DNA of 64,000 nt from Vreelandella hamiltonii (GTDB lineage: Bacteria > Pseudomonadota > Gammaproteobacteria > Pseudomonadales > Halomonadaceae), in assembly GCF_014651775.1 (NCBI RefSeq), contig NZ_BMXN01000006.1, positions 124,001 to 188,000 of the forward strand. The letters are read 5' to 3'. Positions 1-10,049 of this stretch are shown in pieces. Numbering within the stretch: the stretch's first letter is position 1; every line of letters begins with the position of its first letter. Position numbers and translations under genes: made by a program. The notes under the pieces were generated by a model, which was given only the letters and a program-made list of their open reading frames with translations, had not been told where the DNA came from and ran no database searches.

Positions 1-15
1 TGTCACATCAGGCGA

Positions 16-957
16 TCAATGGAACATCGCGCTGACGGATTCTTCGTTGCTGACGCGGCGAATGGCTTCCGCAATCAGGCCAGCAACGCTCAACTGGCGA
101 ATCTTTCCGCTGCGACGCGCATGGTCGGCCAGCGGAATGGTGTCGGTCACCACGACTTCATCCAGTACGGAGTTGGTAATGTTGTCTACCGCCGGGCCCG
201 ACAGGATCGGGTGGGTGGCATAGGCGACGACCCGCGCCGCGCCATGATCTTTCAAGGCTTCACCCGCTTTGCACAAGGTGCCTGCGGTATCGATCATGTC
301 ATCGACGACCACGCAGGTGCGGCCTTCGATTTCACCGATGATGTGCATGACCTGGGCCTGGTTGGCCTGGGGGCGGCGCTTGTCGATGATGGCCAGATCG
401 GCATTCAACTGCTTGGCGATGGCGCGAGCACGCACTACGCCGCCGACATCGGGGGATACCACCACCAGATCGTCGTAGTTCTGACGTTCGATGTCGTCGA
501 GCAGGATCGGAGAGCCGTAGACGTTGTCCACCGGCACATCGAAGAAGCCCTGAATCTGGTCGGCATGCAGGTCCATGGTCATGACGCGGTCGACGCCTGC
601 TTTTACCATCATGTCGGCCACTACTTTTGCCGAGATGGGGACGCGGGCGGAGCGTACACGACGATCCTGGCGGGCATAGCCGAAGTAGGGAACCACTGCC
701 GTGATACGAGCAGCCGATGCACGACGCAGGGCGTCGACCATCAGAATCAGTTCCATCAGATTGTCATTCGTCGGCGCGCAGGTGGATTGCAGGATAAAGA
801 CATCCTTGCCACGCACGTTCTCATTGATCTCGACCGCGATTTCGCCGTCGCTAAATTGACCCACCGTGGCATTACCCATGCGGCTGTCCAAGCTCTCGGC
901 AATCTTTTGAGCGAGTTCGGGATTGGCATTCCCGGTGAAGACCATCAATTTTGACAC
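16..957 (-). CDS. prs: ribose-phosphate pyrophosphokinase
   Basis: Makes PRPP from ribose 5-phosphate and ATP in the cytosol, feeding purine, pyrimidine, histidine, tryptophan and NAD synthesis. The 313-residue length is normal for class I enzymes. The protein has the N-terminal phosphoribosyltransferase-like opening ([12 protein letters not shown]), the flexible-loop segment YARQDRR near residue 96, and the PRPP-binding loop [11 protein letters not shown] near residue 217. It lies downstream of tRNA-Gln and ispE on the same strand, the usual gammaproteobacterial order, so co-transcription with them is likely. The whole gene is present; its stop codon is 15 bases from the window edge. Confidence 0.97.
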   Translation of the reverse strand: MSKLMVFTGNANPELAQKIAESLDSRMGNATVGQFSDGEIAVEINENVRGKDVFILQSTCAPTNDNLMELILMVDALRRASAARITAVVPYFGYARQDRRVRSARVPISAKVVADMMVKAGVDRVMTMDLHADQIQGFFDVPVDNVYGSPILLDDIERQNYDDLVVVSPDVGGVVRARAIAKQLNADLAIIDKRRPQANQAQVMHIIGEIEGRTCVVVDDMIDTAGTLCKAGEALKDHGAARVVAYATHPILSGPAVDNITNSVLDEVVVTDTIPLADHARRSGKIRQLSVAGLIAEAIRRVSNEESVSAMFH

Positions 958-1016
958 GCGCAGCCACCTTTGCAGTGTTGGGGATCAGGGGAGAAAACGC
1001 AGATCAACATCAGGAT

Positions 1017-1091
1017 TGGCTGGGGTACCAGGATTCGAACCTGGGAATGCCGATACCAAAAACCGGTGCCTTACCACTTGGCGATACCCCA
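1017..1091 (-). tRNA. tRNA-Gln (anticodon TTG)
   Basis: Read on the minus strand, the gene starts TGGGGTATCGCCAAG, the typical tRNA-Gln acceptor and D-arm start. The acceptor stem TGGGGTA pairs with TACCCCA. The anticodon loop is TTTTGGT, giving anticodon TTG. The T-arm GGTTCGAATCC is intact, and G plus an encoded CCA close the 3' end. Total length with CCA is 75 nt. It lies between ispE and prs, a conserved arrangement. Confidence 0.96.
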
Positions 1092-1122
1092 GCAAACAGC
1101 CTGATGCGACGACCGGGCGCTT

Positions 1123-1983
1123 TCAGCAGCCCAGAGCATCTTGTAGGGGAGAGGTGTTGAGCCCTTTGGCCACCCAGGCTTTCCAGCGCTGGTTGGCTTG
1201 CTTGGCCACTGCCTGTGCTGCCTCTTGTGTGTCGAAGGCGGCAAACAGACAAGCGCCCGTACCGGTCAATCGGCACGGTGCATACTGTGCGAGCCAGTCA
1301 AGTGCATCCGCAATGAGCGGGTAGCCTTTCCTGACCGTTGCCTCGCAGTCGTTGCGCCATTCGGCCGCTCCCCCCTGCAGTGCGCGCGCCATAGTAATGG
1401 GGAGGCTGTCGCGTGTCAATTCCGCATCCTGGAAGATGGCGGGCGTCGAGACGCTCACGCCGGGGTGAATCACCACAAACCAGGGGGTGTCCAGCGTGAC
1501 AGGAGTGAGCCGTTCGCCAACGCCTTCTGCCCAGGCGCTGTGGCCATGCACGAACACCGGCACATCGGCGCCCAGGCTCAGCCCCAGCGTGGCCAGGGTC
1601 TGGCGATCCAGGCCAAGCTGCCACAGCTGATTGAGACCCACCAGCACGGTGGCAGCATTGGAGCTGCCGCCACCGAGGCCGCCGCCCATGGGAAGGCGCT
1701 TGTCGATGGAGATCGATACGCCGTTGTGATGGCCGCTTTCCTGCTGGAGCAGGCGTGCGGCACGGACGATCAGATTGTCATCGTCGGCAACGCCTGCCAG
1801 CGGCGTGGTCAGCTCGATACGGCTGTCCTGGCGTTGCGTGAGCGTCAGCGTGTCGCACAGGTCGATCAGCTGAAACAGCGTTTGCAGCTCGTGGTAGCCG
1901 TCTGGTCGACGGCCCACGATATGCAGCATGCGATTCAGTTTGGCCGGAGCCGGTAGAATCAGAGAATGGGGTGTTGCGGACAT
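1123..1983 (-). CDS. ispE: 4-diphosphocytidyl-2-C-methyl-D-erythritol kinase
   Basis: GHMP-superfamily kinase of the MEP isoprenoid pathway. It phosphorylates CDP-methylerythritol at the 2-OH, using ATP. The 286-residue protein has the N-terminal substrate motif PAPAKLNRMLHIVGRRPDGYH (residues about 11-31) and the glycine-rich ATP loop PMGGGLGGGSSNA near residue 96, both diagnostic for IspE. It is transcribed leftward between lolB and tRNA-Gln/prs. The lolB-ispE gap is about 40 bases, so a lolB-ispE-tRNA-prs transcription unit is likely. Confidence 0.96.
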   Translation of the reverse strand: MSATPHSLILPAPAKLNRMLHIVGRRPDGYHELQTLFQLIDLCDTLTLTQRQDSRIELTTPLAGVADDDNLIVRAARLLQQESGHHNGVSISIDKRLPMGGGLGGGSSNAATVLVGLNQLWQLGLDRQTLATLGLSLGADVPVFVHGHSAWAEGVGERLTPVTLDTPWFVVIHPGVSVSTPAIFQDAELTRDSLPITMARALQGGAAEWRNDCEATVRKGYPLIADALDWLAQYAPCRLTGTGACLFAAFDTQEAAQAVAKQANQRWKAWVAKGLNTSPLQDALGC

Positions 1984-2025
1984 GCCGGTTCTCTAAAATG
2001 AAAGTGCAGGGCGATGAAGCGGCGC

Positions 2026-2697
2026 TTATTCGGCCGTGCGGCTGGCAGCTTGCCACTGGTTGACTACCAGGGTGATGCGTACCTCGCCGTAGTTCATCAC
2101 CAGACGGCGGGGCAGCCACATCTCTTCTACCCGCTCCCAGTCACGGTAGTCGATTTCCCAGCCATCCTGCTGCAGGAAGCGGGGGAAGCCCAGCTCGTCG
2201 GTTTCCAGCTGATAGCTGGCGTGGTCGCCGGGCAAGCCGCGCACCCAGTCGGGCATGGCGCGTACCGGCAGTGACCAGCCCAACTGCTCTTCCATCAGGG
2301 CTTCCGGAGTTTCGGCTTCGAAGCGGCCGTCGCTGGTGCTCAGCGAAAAGCGTCCTTCACGTCCTTCCAGTACGCTGCGTCCGCCGCCAAAGGGACCGCT
2401 GATCAGCATGCGGAAGTAGAACGGTGTCTGGTTCCAGTCGAGGTTGGCGCTGATGTTTTCCTGGGGGGTGCGCAAGCCTGCTTTGCCCACCAGTGTCCAG
2501 CTATCGAAATCTTCGACCTGCGCCTGCTGGCGCTCCCACTGGCCTGCCTGACGACCGCTTTCGTCGACTGGTGCCTGGTTGGCGCAGCCGGCCAAGGTCA
2601 AGAGAGCAAGGGCGGCTACCCATAGACGCGCAGTAGGCAGGCGACCAGACAGTCGGGGGCTTGCCGAACGAGCGAAGGGAAATGACGTAGTCAACAT
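2026..2697 (-). CDS. lolB: outer membrane lipoprotein insertion protein LolB
   Basis: Outer-membrane lipoprotein that accepts lipoproteins from periplasmic LolA and inserts them into the outer membrane. The precursor has a signal peptide ending in the lipobox LTLAGC, so the mature protein begins at that Cys. Its body matches LolB size and pattern, including WTLVGKAGLRT and a YRDW segment near the C-terminus. The ATG at 2697 is preceded by GGAG at good spacing; an in-frame ATG at 2709 would add four residues. The gene directly upstream of ispE is lolB in many gammaproteobacteria. Confidence 0.92.
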   Translation of the reverse strand: MLTTSFPFARSASPRLSGRLPTARLWVAALALLTLAGCANQAPVDESGRQAGQWERQQAQVEDFDSWTLVGKAGLRTPQENISANLDWNQTPFYFRMLISGPFGGGRSVLEGREGRFSLSTSDGRFEAETPEALMEEQLGWSLPVRAMPDWVRGLPGDHASYQLETDELGFPRFLQQDGWEIDYRDWERVEEMWLPRRLVMNYGEVRITLVVNQWQAASRTAE

Positions 2698-2742
2698 TAG
2701 AAGCTCCATGTCAGTAGGGTCTGGATCCAGAAGAGTGCACTA

Positions 2743-4551
2743 TTAGGGCGTGCTGGCGGGCGTTAGTTCAGGATGCCGTTCCAGCAGTTCGTCTATTTGG
2801 GGGTGATGGTCGGCACGCCGCATGGCTCGGGCGATGGCTTGACGCGCTTCGTCGCTGCGCCCCAAGGCATGCAGCACTTCGGCCAAGTGGGCGGATACTT
2901 CTTGATCGGGGAGTCGCGAATAGGCGCTTTCCAGCCACGCCAGGGCGTCATCCAGTTTGCCCAGTCGGAAGTATACCCAGCCCAGGCTATCCATGATGGC
3001 CGGGTTGTCGGGATCGACTTCATAGGCGCGCTCGATCAGGTCCCGGGCTTCTTCCAGGCGCTCGGTGATGTTCAGGTCGGCCAGGGTATAGCCCAGCGCA
3101 TTCAGGGCATCGGGGTTGTTGGGCTCGGTGCGCAGGATCTGCTGCAGGTCGCGCTCCATGGCGGCCAGGTCGCCCATCTCCCAGCCACGCATGGCACGCA
3201 GGTACAGCAGTCGCGTGTCGTCGGGCGTGCGGGTGATTTCTCGGTCCAGCAGGGCGCTTGCCTCTTGCTCCATGGCGAGATCGTCCAGCAGCTGCACTTC
3301 GAGCAGAACCAGATCGCCAAAGTAGGTGTCGTGGCGCATGCGCTCGATGCGCAGGAAGGCGCGCGCGTCCAGCAGGCGGTCGTCGTCGATCAGCATACGA
3401 GCGGCGGCTGCTCGCGCAGGCAGGAACTCGTTGCCATCGCGCACCTGGCGGTAATAGAGCAGGGCGTTGTCGATATCGCCCTGAGATTGTGCAATGGCGC
3501 CCAGCAGAAAGTAGGCAATATTGGGAATTCTGTCCTGGCCGATCAGAGGCTGCAGCAGCCGATAGGCGGGCTCACTGTGGCCCTCTTCGAGATAGAGCTG
3601 AGCCAGGGCGATGCGCAGTTCCTGATTGCCTCCGTGGGTTTCCAGCAGGGCGTTGGTCTGGGTTTCGGCGGCGGTAATGTTGTTGAGGCGGATTTCGGCC
3701 TGGGCCAGCATGAGAATGAAGCGCACGTCATCGGGTGACAGGCTCAGCCCTTGCTGGGCCGCCCGCTGAGCTGCGCGGTGGTCGCCGCTTTCCAGCGCCA
3801 GGCGTGCCTTGGCCAGCCACAGTGCTGCGGACTCGGGCTCGCGCTGCTCGACCAGGTCGAGGTGCTGCTGAGCGGTTTGTGTCTCGCCCAGGGCGGCTTC
3901 GATGAGCGCGGTGCCCAGCAGCACATCGCTGTAGGAGTCGCGCTCGGCAGCAACCGGTTGCGCCAGATAGGTGCGTAACGGCTGTACCAGGACATTGAGT
4001 GGCGCTGCTTCCGCCACCGCAAGCTCGGCGAAACTCGATATGTCGCCGTAGCCGCCCGATTCGGCAATCACCAGCCGCTGTTCCAGGCTGTCCAGCCAGT
4101 CACCGCGCTGCAGTGACAGGGCGGCCAGCAGCCGGTTGGGCGTTTCCGCGGTGGGCGACAGCTCGCGCCAGCGTAGCGCAGATGCTTCCATCAACGCGGC
4201 GTCGTTGCCAAAGCGTGCTGCAAAGGTGGCGCGCTCGGCCAGCCCGGGCGCGCTGTAGCGCTGGGCGGCTTCCAGGTAGCCACGGCTTGCATAACGATAG
4301 TCGCCGCGCTGGCCAGCCAGCTCGGCGGCCAGCAGCGTGCTGAGCCCTGCCGCATCCAGGCCGCGTGTGACCGGCGGGGCCGTCAGCATGGGGTCGCGGC
4401 TAGCACTCATGAACCCGCGATCTGGAAGCGTGGAGGACAGCTGACAGCCGCTCAACAGCAGCGTCGCGGCCAGCGGTAACAGAGGGAGACCCGATAGTGC
4501 TCGGGACAAACCCGGAAGTGTTGCGCGGTGGGGCATGCGTATCTCGATCAA
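2743..4551 (-). CDS. TPR-repeat lipoprotein
   Basis: A 602-residue protein with an N-terminal lipoprotein signal (lipobox LLSGC near residue 36) followed almost entirely by tetratricopeptide repeats. Clear repeat segments are NPDALNALGYTLADL and NPAIMDSLGWVYFRLGKLD in the C-terminal third. The family lies next to lolB and opposite hemA in many gammaproteobacteria. TPR arrays usually mount protein complexes, so an envelope scaffold role is inferred; no enzymatic motif is visible. ATG codons at 4551 and 4536 are both possible starts. It is divergent from hemA across about 200 bases that must hold both promoters. Confidence 0.85.
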   Translation of the reverse strand: MIEIRMPHRATLPGLSRALSGLPLLPLAATLLLSGCQLSSTLPDRGFMSASRDPMLTAPPVTRGLDAAGLSTLLAAELAGQRGDYRYASRGYLEAAQRYSAPGLAERATFAARFGNDAALMEASALRWRELSPTAETPNRLLAALSLQRGDWLDSLEQRLVIAESGGYGDISSFAELAVAEAAPLNVLVQPLRTYLAQPVAAERDSYSDVLLGTALIEAALGETQTAQQHLDLVEQREPESAALWLAKARLALESGDHRAAQRAAQQGLSLSPDDVRFILMLAQAEIRLNNITAAETQTNALLETHGGNQELRIALAQLYLEEGHSEPAYRLLQPLIGQDRIPNIAYFLLGAIAQSQGDIDNALLYYRQVRDGNEFLPARAAAARMLIDDDRLLDARAFLRIERMRHDTYFGDLVLLEVQLLDDLAMEQEASALLDREITRTPDDTRLLYLRAMRGWEMGDLAAMERDLQQILRTEPNNPDALNALGYTLADLNITERLEEARDLIERAYEVDPDNPAIMDSLGWVYFRLGKLDDALAWLESAYSRLPDQEVSAHLAEVLHALGRSDEARQAIARAMRRADHHPQIDELLERHPELTPASTP

Positions 4552-4757
4552 GTGGCCGAGTGTTCAGCATAGCGGCTTGGCTGCCTGCGGCAAAGTGGTG
4601 TGCGCCAGAACATGCAGTGTTGTGATAGAATGTTCCACCTTGAAAGCGGGCCGAGTCAGCACAATTCACCCGTAAAGCTGCCTTGTTCGGCTCCTCTCCA
4701 AGCGATAACGACGAACAGTGACGTGACGACCGATCCACTAGCGAAGACGCAGACCGC

Positions 4758-6068
4758 ATGACGCTTCTTGCCCTGGGAATTAATCATCGTACTGCCAGCG
4801 TGGCCGTGCGTGAGCAGGTGGCCTTTACGCCAACGCAGCTGGAAAGCGCGTTGGCCGAGCTGCGTGGCCTGCCACATATCCACGAAGCCGCGGTGCTCTC
4901 GACCTGCAACCGTACCGAGCTCTACTGCGTGACCGATGCCGCAGGCGAGCAAACCGTGCTGGACTGGCTGGGACGCTTTCACAATCTGCGGGTCGATGAT
5001 TTGGCACGCTGTGCGTACCACTATCATGACAACGAAGCAGCTCGCCACCTGATGCGCGTAGCGGTCGGGCTCGACTCCATGGTGCTGGGTGAGCCGCAGA
5101 TTCTGGGGCAGTTGAAAGACGCGTATCAGCAGGCGCGCCAGGCAAAGGGCTTGGGGGGAGAGCTGGAACGGCTGTTTCAACACACCTTTGCCGTGGCCAA
5201 GCAGGTGCGCACCGAAACGGGTATCGGCAAGAACCCCGTGTCGGTGGCTTACGCGGCGGTCAGCATGGCCAGCCGTATCTTCGATGATTTCAGTCGTGCA
5301 CGGGCGCTTTTGATCGGTGCCGGAGAAACCATCGAGCTGGTGGCGCGCCATCTGCATGAGGCGGGCGTGCGTCAGCTCACCGTGGCCAACCGTACCCGGG
5401 AGCGTGCCGAACAGGTGTCTGCGGCGCTGGGCGGGACGGCCATCACCCTGCCCGAGATTCCGGATGCGCTGGAGCATGCCGATATCGTGATCTCGTCCAC
5501 GGCTTCCCCGCTGCCGATTCTGGGCAAGGGGATGGTCGAGCGTGCCCTGAAGAAGCGCCGTCATCGGCCTGTCTTCATGGTCGATATTGCAGTGCCACGG
5601 GATATCGAGCCACAGGTGGGTGAGCTGGCCGATGTGTTTCTCTATACCGTGGATGACCTGGAAGAGGTCATCGAAGAGAATCGCCGCCATCGCCAAGTGG
5701 CCGCCGACCAGGCCGAGTCGCTGATTGAACACGGCGTCGGCAGCTGGCAGCATGAGCGCCGCATTCGCAATGGCGGCGAAGTGATTCGAGATTATCGTCG
5801 TCATGGCGAAGCGCTGCGCGATCAAGCGCGGGAGCAGGCGCTGGAACGCCTGGCCAAGGGGGAAGACCCGGCCAAAGTCATCGAGCGGATGGCTCATCAG
5901 CTGGCCAACCGCTTCATGCATCAACCCACGCTTGCCATTCGTGACGCTGCTTCGCAGGAAAACCATGAATTGCTCAACGCCGCGCCGCGCCTGTTACTGC
6001 CGCCCAAACCTGCCTTCGAGCAGCCTGCGCGTCCGGTAAAACGCCAGAAGGATGATACACCCGCATGA
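4758..6068 (+). CDS. hemA: glutamyl-tRNA reductase
   Basis: First enzyme of C5-pathway tetrapyrrole synthesis, reducing glutamyl-tRNA(Glu) to glutamate 1-semialdehyde with NADPH. The 436-residue protein begins [12 protein letters not shown] and carries the catalytic cysteine at residue 50 in [11 protein letters not shown]. Other family motifs are [15 protein letters not shown] and the NADPH fold around [17 protein letters not shown] helical dimerisation domain ends the protein. The stop overlaps the start of prfA by four bases, so the two are translationally coupled. hemA-prfA-prmC is a conserved operon. Confidence 0.97.
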   Translation: MTLLALGINHRTASVAVREQVAFTPTQLESALAELRGLPHIHEAAVLSTCNRTELYCVTDAAGEQTVLDWLGRFHNLRVDDLARCAYHYHDNEAARHLMRVAVGLDSMVLGEPQILGQLKDAYQQARQAKGLGGELERLFQHTFAVAKQVRTETGIGKNPVSVAYAAVSMASRIFDDFSRARALLIGAGETIELVARHLHEAGVRQLTVANRTRERAEQVSAALGGTAITLPEIPDALEHADIVISSTASPLPILGKGMVERALKKRRHRPVFMVDIAVPRDIEPQVGELADVFLYTVDDLEEVIEENRRHRQVAADQAESLIEHGVGSWQHERRIRNGGEVIRDYRRHGEALRDQAREQALERLAKGEDPAKVIERMAHQLANRFMHQPTLAIRDAASQENHELLNAAPRLLLPPKPAFEQPARPVKRQKDDTPA

Positions 6069-7153
6069 AAGAGACTTTGCGCCAACGCCTGGATAGCTTC
6101 TCCGACCGTTTCGAGGAGCTGGCCATGCTGCTGTCCGATCCCGAGGTGATCAACAATCAGCAGCGCTTCCGTGACTATTCGCGGGAATACGCTGAGCTGG
6201 AAGAGCTAGTGGCCGCCTGGCAACGTTACCGCGGGGTCGAAGACAGCATCGCCGAGGCCGAACAGCTGAGCCGTGACAGTGATCCGGAGATGCGTGAACT
6301 GGCAGAAATGGAAATCAGCGATGGCCGCGAACAGCTGGCAGCGCTGGACGTCGAGCTGAAACGTCTGCTGATCCCCAAGGACCCTGACGATGGCCGTGGC
6401 GTGTTTCTGGAAGTGCGGGCGGGCACCGGTGGCGATGAAGCGGCGATTTTTGCCGGTGATCTGTTCCGCATGTACTCCCGCTATGCTGAAAAGCGTGGCT
6501 GGCGGGTAGAAATCGTCAGTGCCAGCCACGGCGAGCAGGGCGGCTATAAAGAGGTGATCTCTCGGGTCAAGGGCGACGGCGTCTATGCACGGCTGAAGTT
6601 CGAGTCGGGCGCCCATCGCGTACAGCGCGTGCCCGCGACGGAGTCTCAGGGGCGTATCCATACCTCTGCCTGTACCGTGGCGGTCATGCCCGAGGTGGAT
6701 GAAGTGGGCGATGTGGACATCAACCCCGCCGACCTGCGGGTGGACACCTACCGCTCCAGCGGTGCCGGTGGCCAGCACGTCAACACCACCGACTCGGCGA
6801 TTCGCATCACCCACTTGCCCACCGGCGTGGTGGTGGAGTGCCAGGAAGAGCGCAGCCAGCACAAGAACCGTGCCAAGGCCATGTCCTTGCTGGCGGCCAA
6901 GCTCAAGCGCAATGCCGTGGATTCACAGCGCCAGGAGCAGGCCGATGCACGCCGTTCGCTGGTCGGCTCGGGAGACCGCAGTGAGCGGATTCGGACCTAT
7001 AACTTCCCTCAAGGTCGCATCACCGACCACCGCATCAACCTGACGCTCTACAAGCTGACCGAAGTGGTCAGCGGCGAGCAGCTCGATGACGTGATCGAGC
7101 CCCTGATCCATGAGTATCAGGCAGAGCAGCTCTCGGCCCTGCAGGAAGGCTGA
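6065..7153 (+). CDS. prfA: peptide chain release factor 1
   Basis: Recognises UAA and UAG stop codons on the ribosome and triggers peptide release. The 362-residue protein has the RF1-specific PAT tripeptide at residues 190-192, which reads the stop codon, and the GGQ motif at about 235-237 in [16 protein letters not shown]. The C-terminal [10 protein letters not shown] segment is typical of RF1. It overlaps hemA by four bases, and its stop codon shares a base with the ATG of prmC, which encodes the enzyme that methylates the GGQ glutamine. Confidence 0.97.
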   Translation: MKETLRQRLDSFSDRFEELAMLLSDPEVINNQQRFRDYSREYAELEELVAAWQRYRGVEDSIAEAEQLSRDSDPEMRELAEMEISDGREQLAALDVELKRLLIPKDPDDGRGVFLEVRAGTGGDEAAIFAGDLFRMYSRYAEKRGWRVEIVSASHGEQGGYKEVISRVKGDGVYARLKFESGAHRVQRVPATESQGRIHTSACTVAVMPEVDEVGDVDINPADLRVDTYRSSGAGGQHVNTTDSAIRITHLPTGVVVECQEERSQHKNRAKAMSLLAAKLKRNAVDSQRQEQADARRSLVGSGDRSERIRTYNFPQGRITDHRINLTLYKLTEVVSGEQLDDVIEPLIHEYQAEQLSALQEG

Positions 7154-8001
7154 TGACCTTCGACGCCTTGCTGTCACAGGCGGCCCAGCGGTTGGCGCAG
7201 GCAGGCTCGCCCACGCCGCGCCTGGATGCCGAGGTATTGCTGGGCTGCGCTGCCCAGTGCAGCCGAACGTGGCTCTATACCTGGGGCGACCGCGAATGCC
7301 CCACCTGGGAGCGAGCCCGTTTCGAGGCGCTGGTAGCCGCGCGTGCCCAGGGGCAGCCGGTGGCGTATCTTACCGGTGAGCGAGAGTTCTGGGGGCTGCG
7401 GCTGGCGACTTCTCCCGACACGCTGATTCCCAGGCCCGACACGGAAACCCTGGTGGAGGTGGCGCTTTCTCGCGCCGCTGCCCCGGTGGGCAGGCTACTG
7501 GATCTGGGAACGGGCACGGGCGCCATTGCGCTGGCGCTGGCCAGTGAAAAGCCGGGCTGGCAGGTCATCGGTGCCGACATTCGCCCCGGAGCCGTGACGC
7601 TGGCCGAGCGCAATGCCGACGCACTGGGGATCACCAATGCCCGGTTTGTGTTGAGTGATTGGCTCAGCGCGTTCGTGCCTCCGGCAGAGGAGCCGCCTTT
7701 CGATATCATCGTCAGTAACCCCCCTTACATTGCGGCCGATGATCCGCATTTGAGCCAGGGCGACGTGCGTTTCGAGCCGCACTCGGCGCTGGTTGCCGAT
7801 GCCAACGGCATGGCAGACCTGCTTCATGTGATCGAGGCGGCCAAGGCCCACCTGGCCCCTGGTGGCTGCCTGGCAATGGAGCATGGCTACCAGCAGGCGG
7901 CCAGTGTGCGTGAGGCACTGTTGGCGGCGGGCTATCAGAACGTTGAAAGTGTGCAAGACATGGGGGGCCATGAACGGGTTACTCTGGGGCACCTTTATTG
8001 A
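7153..8001 (+). CDS. prmC: release factor glutamine N5-methyltransferase
   Basis: SAM-dependent methyltransferase that modifies the GGQ glutamine of RF1 and RF2. The 282-residue protein has an N-terminal helical substrate-recognition domain and a Rossmann fold with the SAM loop LLDLGTGTGAIAL (from about residue 116). The signature NPPY at residues 189-192 positions the target glutamine. It directly follows prfA with a one-base TGATG overlap, as expected for this operon. Confidence 0.96.
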   Translation: MTFDALLSQAAQRLAQAGSPTPRLDAEVLLGCAAQCSRTWLYTWGDRECPTWERARFEALVAARAQGQPVAYLTGEREFWGLRLATSPDTLIPRPDTETLVEVALSRAAAPVGRLLDLGTGTGAIALALASEKPGWQVIGADIRPGAVTLAERNADALGITNARFVLSDWLSAFVPPAEEPPFDIIVSNPPYIAADDPHLSQGDVRFEPHSALVADANGMADLLHVIEAAKAHLAPGGCLAMEHGYQQAASVREALLAAGYQNVESVQDMGGHERVTLGHLY

Positions 8002-8031
8002 CCGCCTGATTCATTTGTATTGGATCCTGCC

Positions 8032-8532
8032 ATGAAACCAAAAAATAGAACGCTGGACCGTATCGACCTCAAGATCCTTCGCTGTTTGCAGGAAAATGCG
8101 CGTATTTCCTACGTGGATCTCGCCGCAGAAGTTGGGTTATCCACAACCCCTTGTCTGGAGCGGGTCAAGCGCCTGGAGCGTGCCGGTATCATTCGTGGCT
8201 ACCAGGCCATTCTGGACCCTCGCGCCCTGAAGGCGAACCTGCTGGTGTTTGTCGAGATCAGCCTGGAGACCCAGTCGCCTGCGGTCTTCGATGAGTTTCG
8301 GCGCGCGGTGGAAAAGCTGCCGCAAATTCAGGAGTGCCACCTGGTGTCCGGGCAGTTCGACTACATCCTGAAATGCCGCATCCCGGAAATGGCCGCTTAT
8401 CGCCAACTATTGGGGGATGTGGTCTTGACCCTGCCAGGGGTGAAAGAGTCCAAGAGCTATGTGGTGATGGAAGAAGTGAAAGAGAGCTTCAATCTCCACA
8501 TTCCTGATTTCGAGGAATTCGAGGATAAGTAA
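8032..8532 (+). CDS. Lrp/AsnC-family transcriptional regulator
   Basis: A 166-residue DNA-binding regulator. It has the N-terminal winged helix-turn-helix (LDRIDLKILRCLQENARIS... and LSTTPCLERVKRLERAGII) and a C-terminal RAM effector-binding domain with GQFDYILKCRIPEM. The pattern and the long C-terminal tail resemble leucine-responsive Lrp more than AsnC. The ATG at 8032 fits Lrp N-termini better than an in-frame TTG at 8020. It follows prmC by 30 bases and may be cotranscribed with it. Effector and targets cannot be told from sequence. Confidence 0.88.
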   Translation: MKPKNRTLDRIDLKILRCLQENARISYVDLAAEVGLSTTPCLERVKRLERAGIIRGYQAILDPRALKANLLVFVEISLETQSPAVFDEFRRAVEKLPQIQECHLVSGQFDYILKCRIPEMAAYRQLLGDVVLTLPGVKESKSYVVMEEVKESFNLHIPDFEEFEDK

Positions 8533-8536
8533 GCCA

Positions 8537-9292
8537 ATGATGGACGATCAGGCGCTGCTGCGTTACAGCCGCCAAATCATGCTGCCCGAAGTGGATATCG
8601 AGGGTCAGGAGCGACTGCGCGGCGCCCACGCCGTGATTATCGGGGCTGGCGGGTTGGGCTCGCCAGCCGCGCTGTATCTCGCGGCGGCGGGAGTGGGGCG
8701 GATTACCCTGGTAGATGCCGACCATGTGGAGCTTTCCAACCTGCAGCGCCAGATAGCCCACCAGCAGGCCAGCCTGGGCCTCAACAAAGCGCGTTCGGCG
8801 CAGCAGCGCCTTGAAGCACTGAACCCTGAATGCCAGGTGGTGGCTATCGAGCGTCACGCCGAAGGCGAGCTGCTGGCAGAGCTGGTGGCCTCGGCTCAGG
8901 TGGTGCTGGACTGTACCGACCGTTTTTCCAGCCGTTATGCCATCAATGCCGCGACGCAGCGAGCCGGTGTGCCGCTGGTCTCGGGAGCGGCTATCCGCTT
9001 TTCCGGCCAGCTGGCGGTATTCGACCCGCGTCAGCCAGATAGCCCCTGCTACGCCTGCCTCTATCCCCCTGAGGAGGGCGAAGACGAAGCCCTCAGCTGT
9101 GCCGAGAGTGGCGTCATGGCCCCTTTGGTAGGCTTGATTGGCTGCTTTCAAGCCGTCGAGGCCTTCAAACTGCTGAGCGGTGCGGGTGAGGCACATCAGG
9201 GGCTGTCGGCCTTCGATGGGCTCAGCGGGCAGTGGCGTCATTTCCAGGTGCCGCGTGACCCGGCGTGCCCGGTGTGCGGTGGGCGTGACTGA
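8537..9292 (+). CDS. moeB: MoeB/ThiF-family adenylyltransferase
   Basis: E1-like enzyme that adenylates the C-terminal glycine of a ubiquitin-like sulfur carrier (MoaD in molybdopterin synthesis, or ThiS). The 251-residue protein has the nucleotide loop IIGAGGLGSPAALYLAAAGVG (from residue about 35), the DADHVELSNLQRQ segment and two zinc-binding CxxC pairs, CYAC near residue 170 and CPVC near the C-terminus. It lacks a rhodanese domain, as in classical MoeB. No other molybdopterin or thiamine genes are nearby, so the carrier partner is not settled. It starts four bases after the Lrp-type gene. Confidence 0.85.
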   Translation: MMDDQALLRYSRQIMLPEVDIEGQERLRGAHAVIIGAGGLGSPAALYLAAAGVGRITLVDADHVELSNLQRQIAHQQASLGLNKARSAQQRLEALNPECQVVAIERHAEGELLAELVASAQVVLDCTDRFSSRYAINAATQRAGVPLVSGAAIRFSGQLAVFDPRQPDSPCYACLYPPEEGEDEALSCAESGVMAPLVGLIGCFQAVEAFKLLSGAGEAHQGLSAFDGLSGQWRHFQVPRDPACPVCGGRD

Positions 9293-9310
9293 CGTCGCCC
9301 ACCGCCTGCA

Positions 9311-9838
9311 TTACGCGCTGGCGGTGGAGTCCTCCGCCTTGGTCGCCTCCGATGTCTTCTTCTGACGAGGCGCGGAGCTGGGCGCAGGCTTGTCAGCAAA
9401 GACACTCTTGAACACCTCGTTGTCGGGGTTCATGTCGATGGTGCCGTGGAACGTGCTGCCATCTTCCAGCACCAGGCAGGGCGTCGTGATCGTGCCGGTG
9501 ACCTTGGCGCCGCCGTGGATCGTGGCCTTGTGCAGCGCAACGAGATTGCCCTCTACGGTACCGGAAATTCTCAGCGTGTGTGCGTAGGCATCGCCCTGCA
9601 AGTGCCCCGTGGCGCCGAGCTTGACGGTATGCTGTTTGCAGAGGATGGTGCCGGTGACCTGGCCTTCGATGGTCAGGTCCTCGTCACTCTGAATGTCCCC
9701 ACGAAGCTGTGTCTTGCCGCCGATCACCGACGTGCTCTGGCGGGCACCAGGCAGGCTCTTGAGCTCGCTTGGCGCAGGCTGAAGGTCAGTGGTGGGAAGG
9801 GCGGGGTGTTCAGCGTGAGGTTTGGTTTTTTTGAACAT
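9311..9838 (-). CDS. bactofilin
   Basis: A 175-residue cytoskeletal polymer-forming protein of the bactofilin (DUF583) family. Disordered Pro/Ser-rich tails flank a right-handed beta-helix core of about 100 residues. The core shows the repeating pattern of short strands and glycines (TQLRGDIQSDEDLTIEGQVTG, GTVEGNLVALHKATIHGG). Bactofilins organise cell-envelope enzymes and shape in other bacteria. It is divergent from a second, membrane-anchored bactofilin-like gene 211 bases away, so the two may form one assembly. Confidence 0.88.
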   Translation of the reverse strand: MFKKTKPHAEHPALPTTDLQPAPSELKSLPGARQSTSVIGGKTQLRGDIQSDEDLTIEGQVTGTILCKQHTVKLGATGHLQGDAYAHTLRISGTVEGNLVALHKATIHGGAKVTGTITTPCLVLEDGSTFHGTIDMNPDNEVFKSVFADKPAPSSAPRQKKTSEATKAEDSTASA

Positions 9839-10049
9839 GAGATATGCCTGCGGAGTAGGGCAAGGTCGCCGTGCAGCGAAACGCCACCCTTTGGGCAGGC
9901 TTCACCAAAATAGACCGAATGACGTTAATGTACGCTTCGGGATGGGCTTGCAAAGCGTGAAGATACGTCTGTGGTTGTGCGATATTCCGGCTACCGCTGG
10001 CGCCTCCCTACGGCTATAAACAACGCTGGTTCGAGCAGGGGAAAGTGCC

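Noticed and set aside
4656..5966. 436-codon open frame antisense to hemA
   Set aside because: It lies wholly on the opposite strand of a well-conserved gene and its start region; its product has no domain pattern and is the usual high-GC shadow frame.
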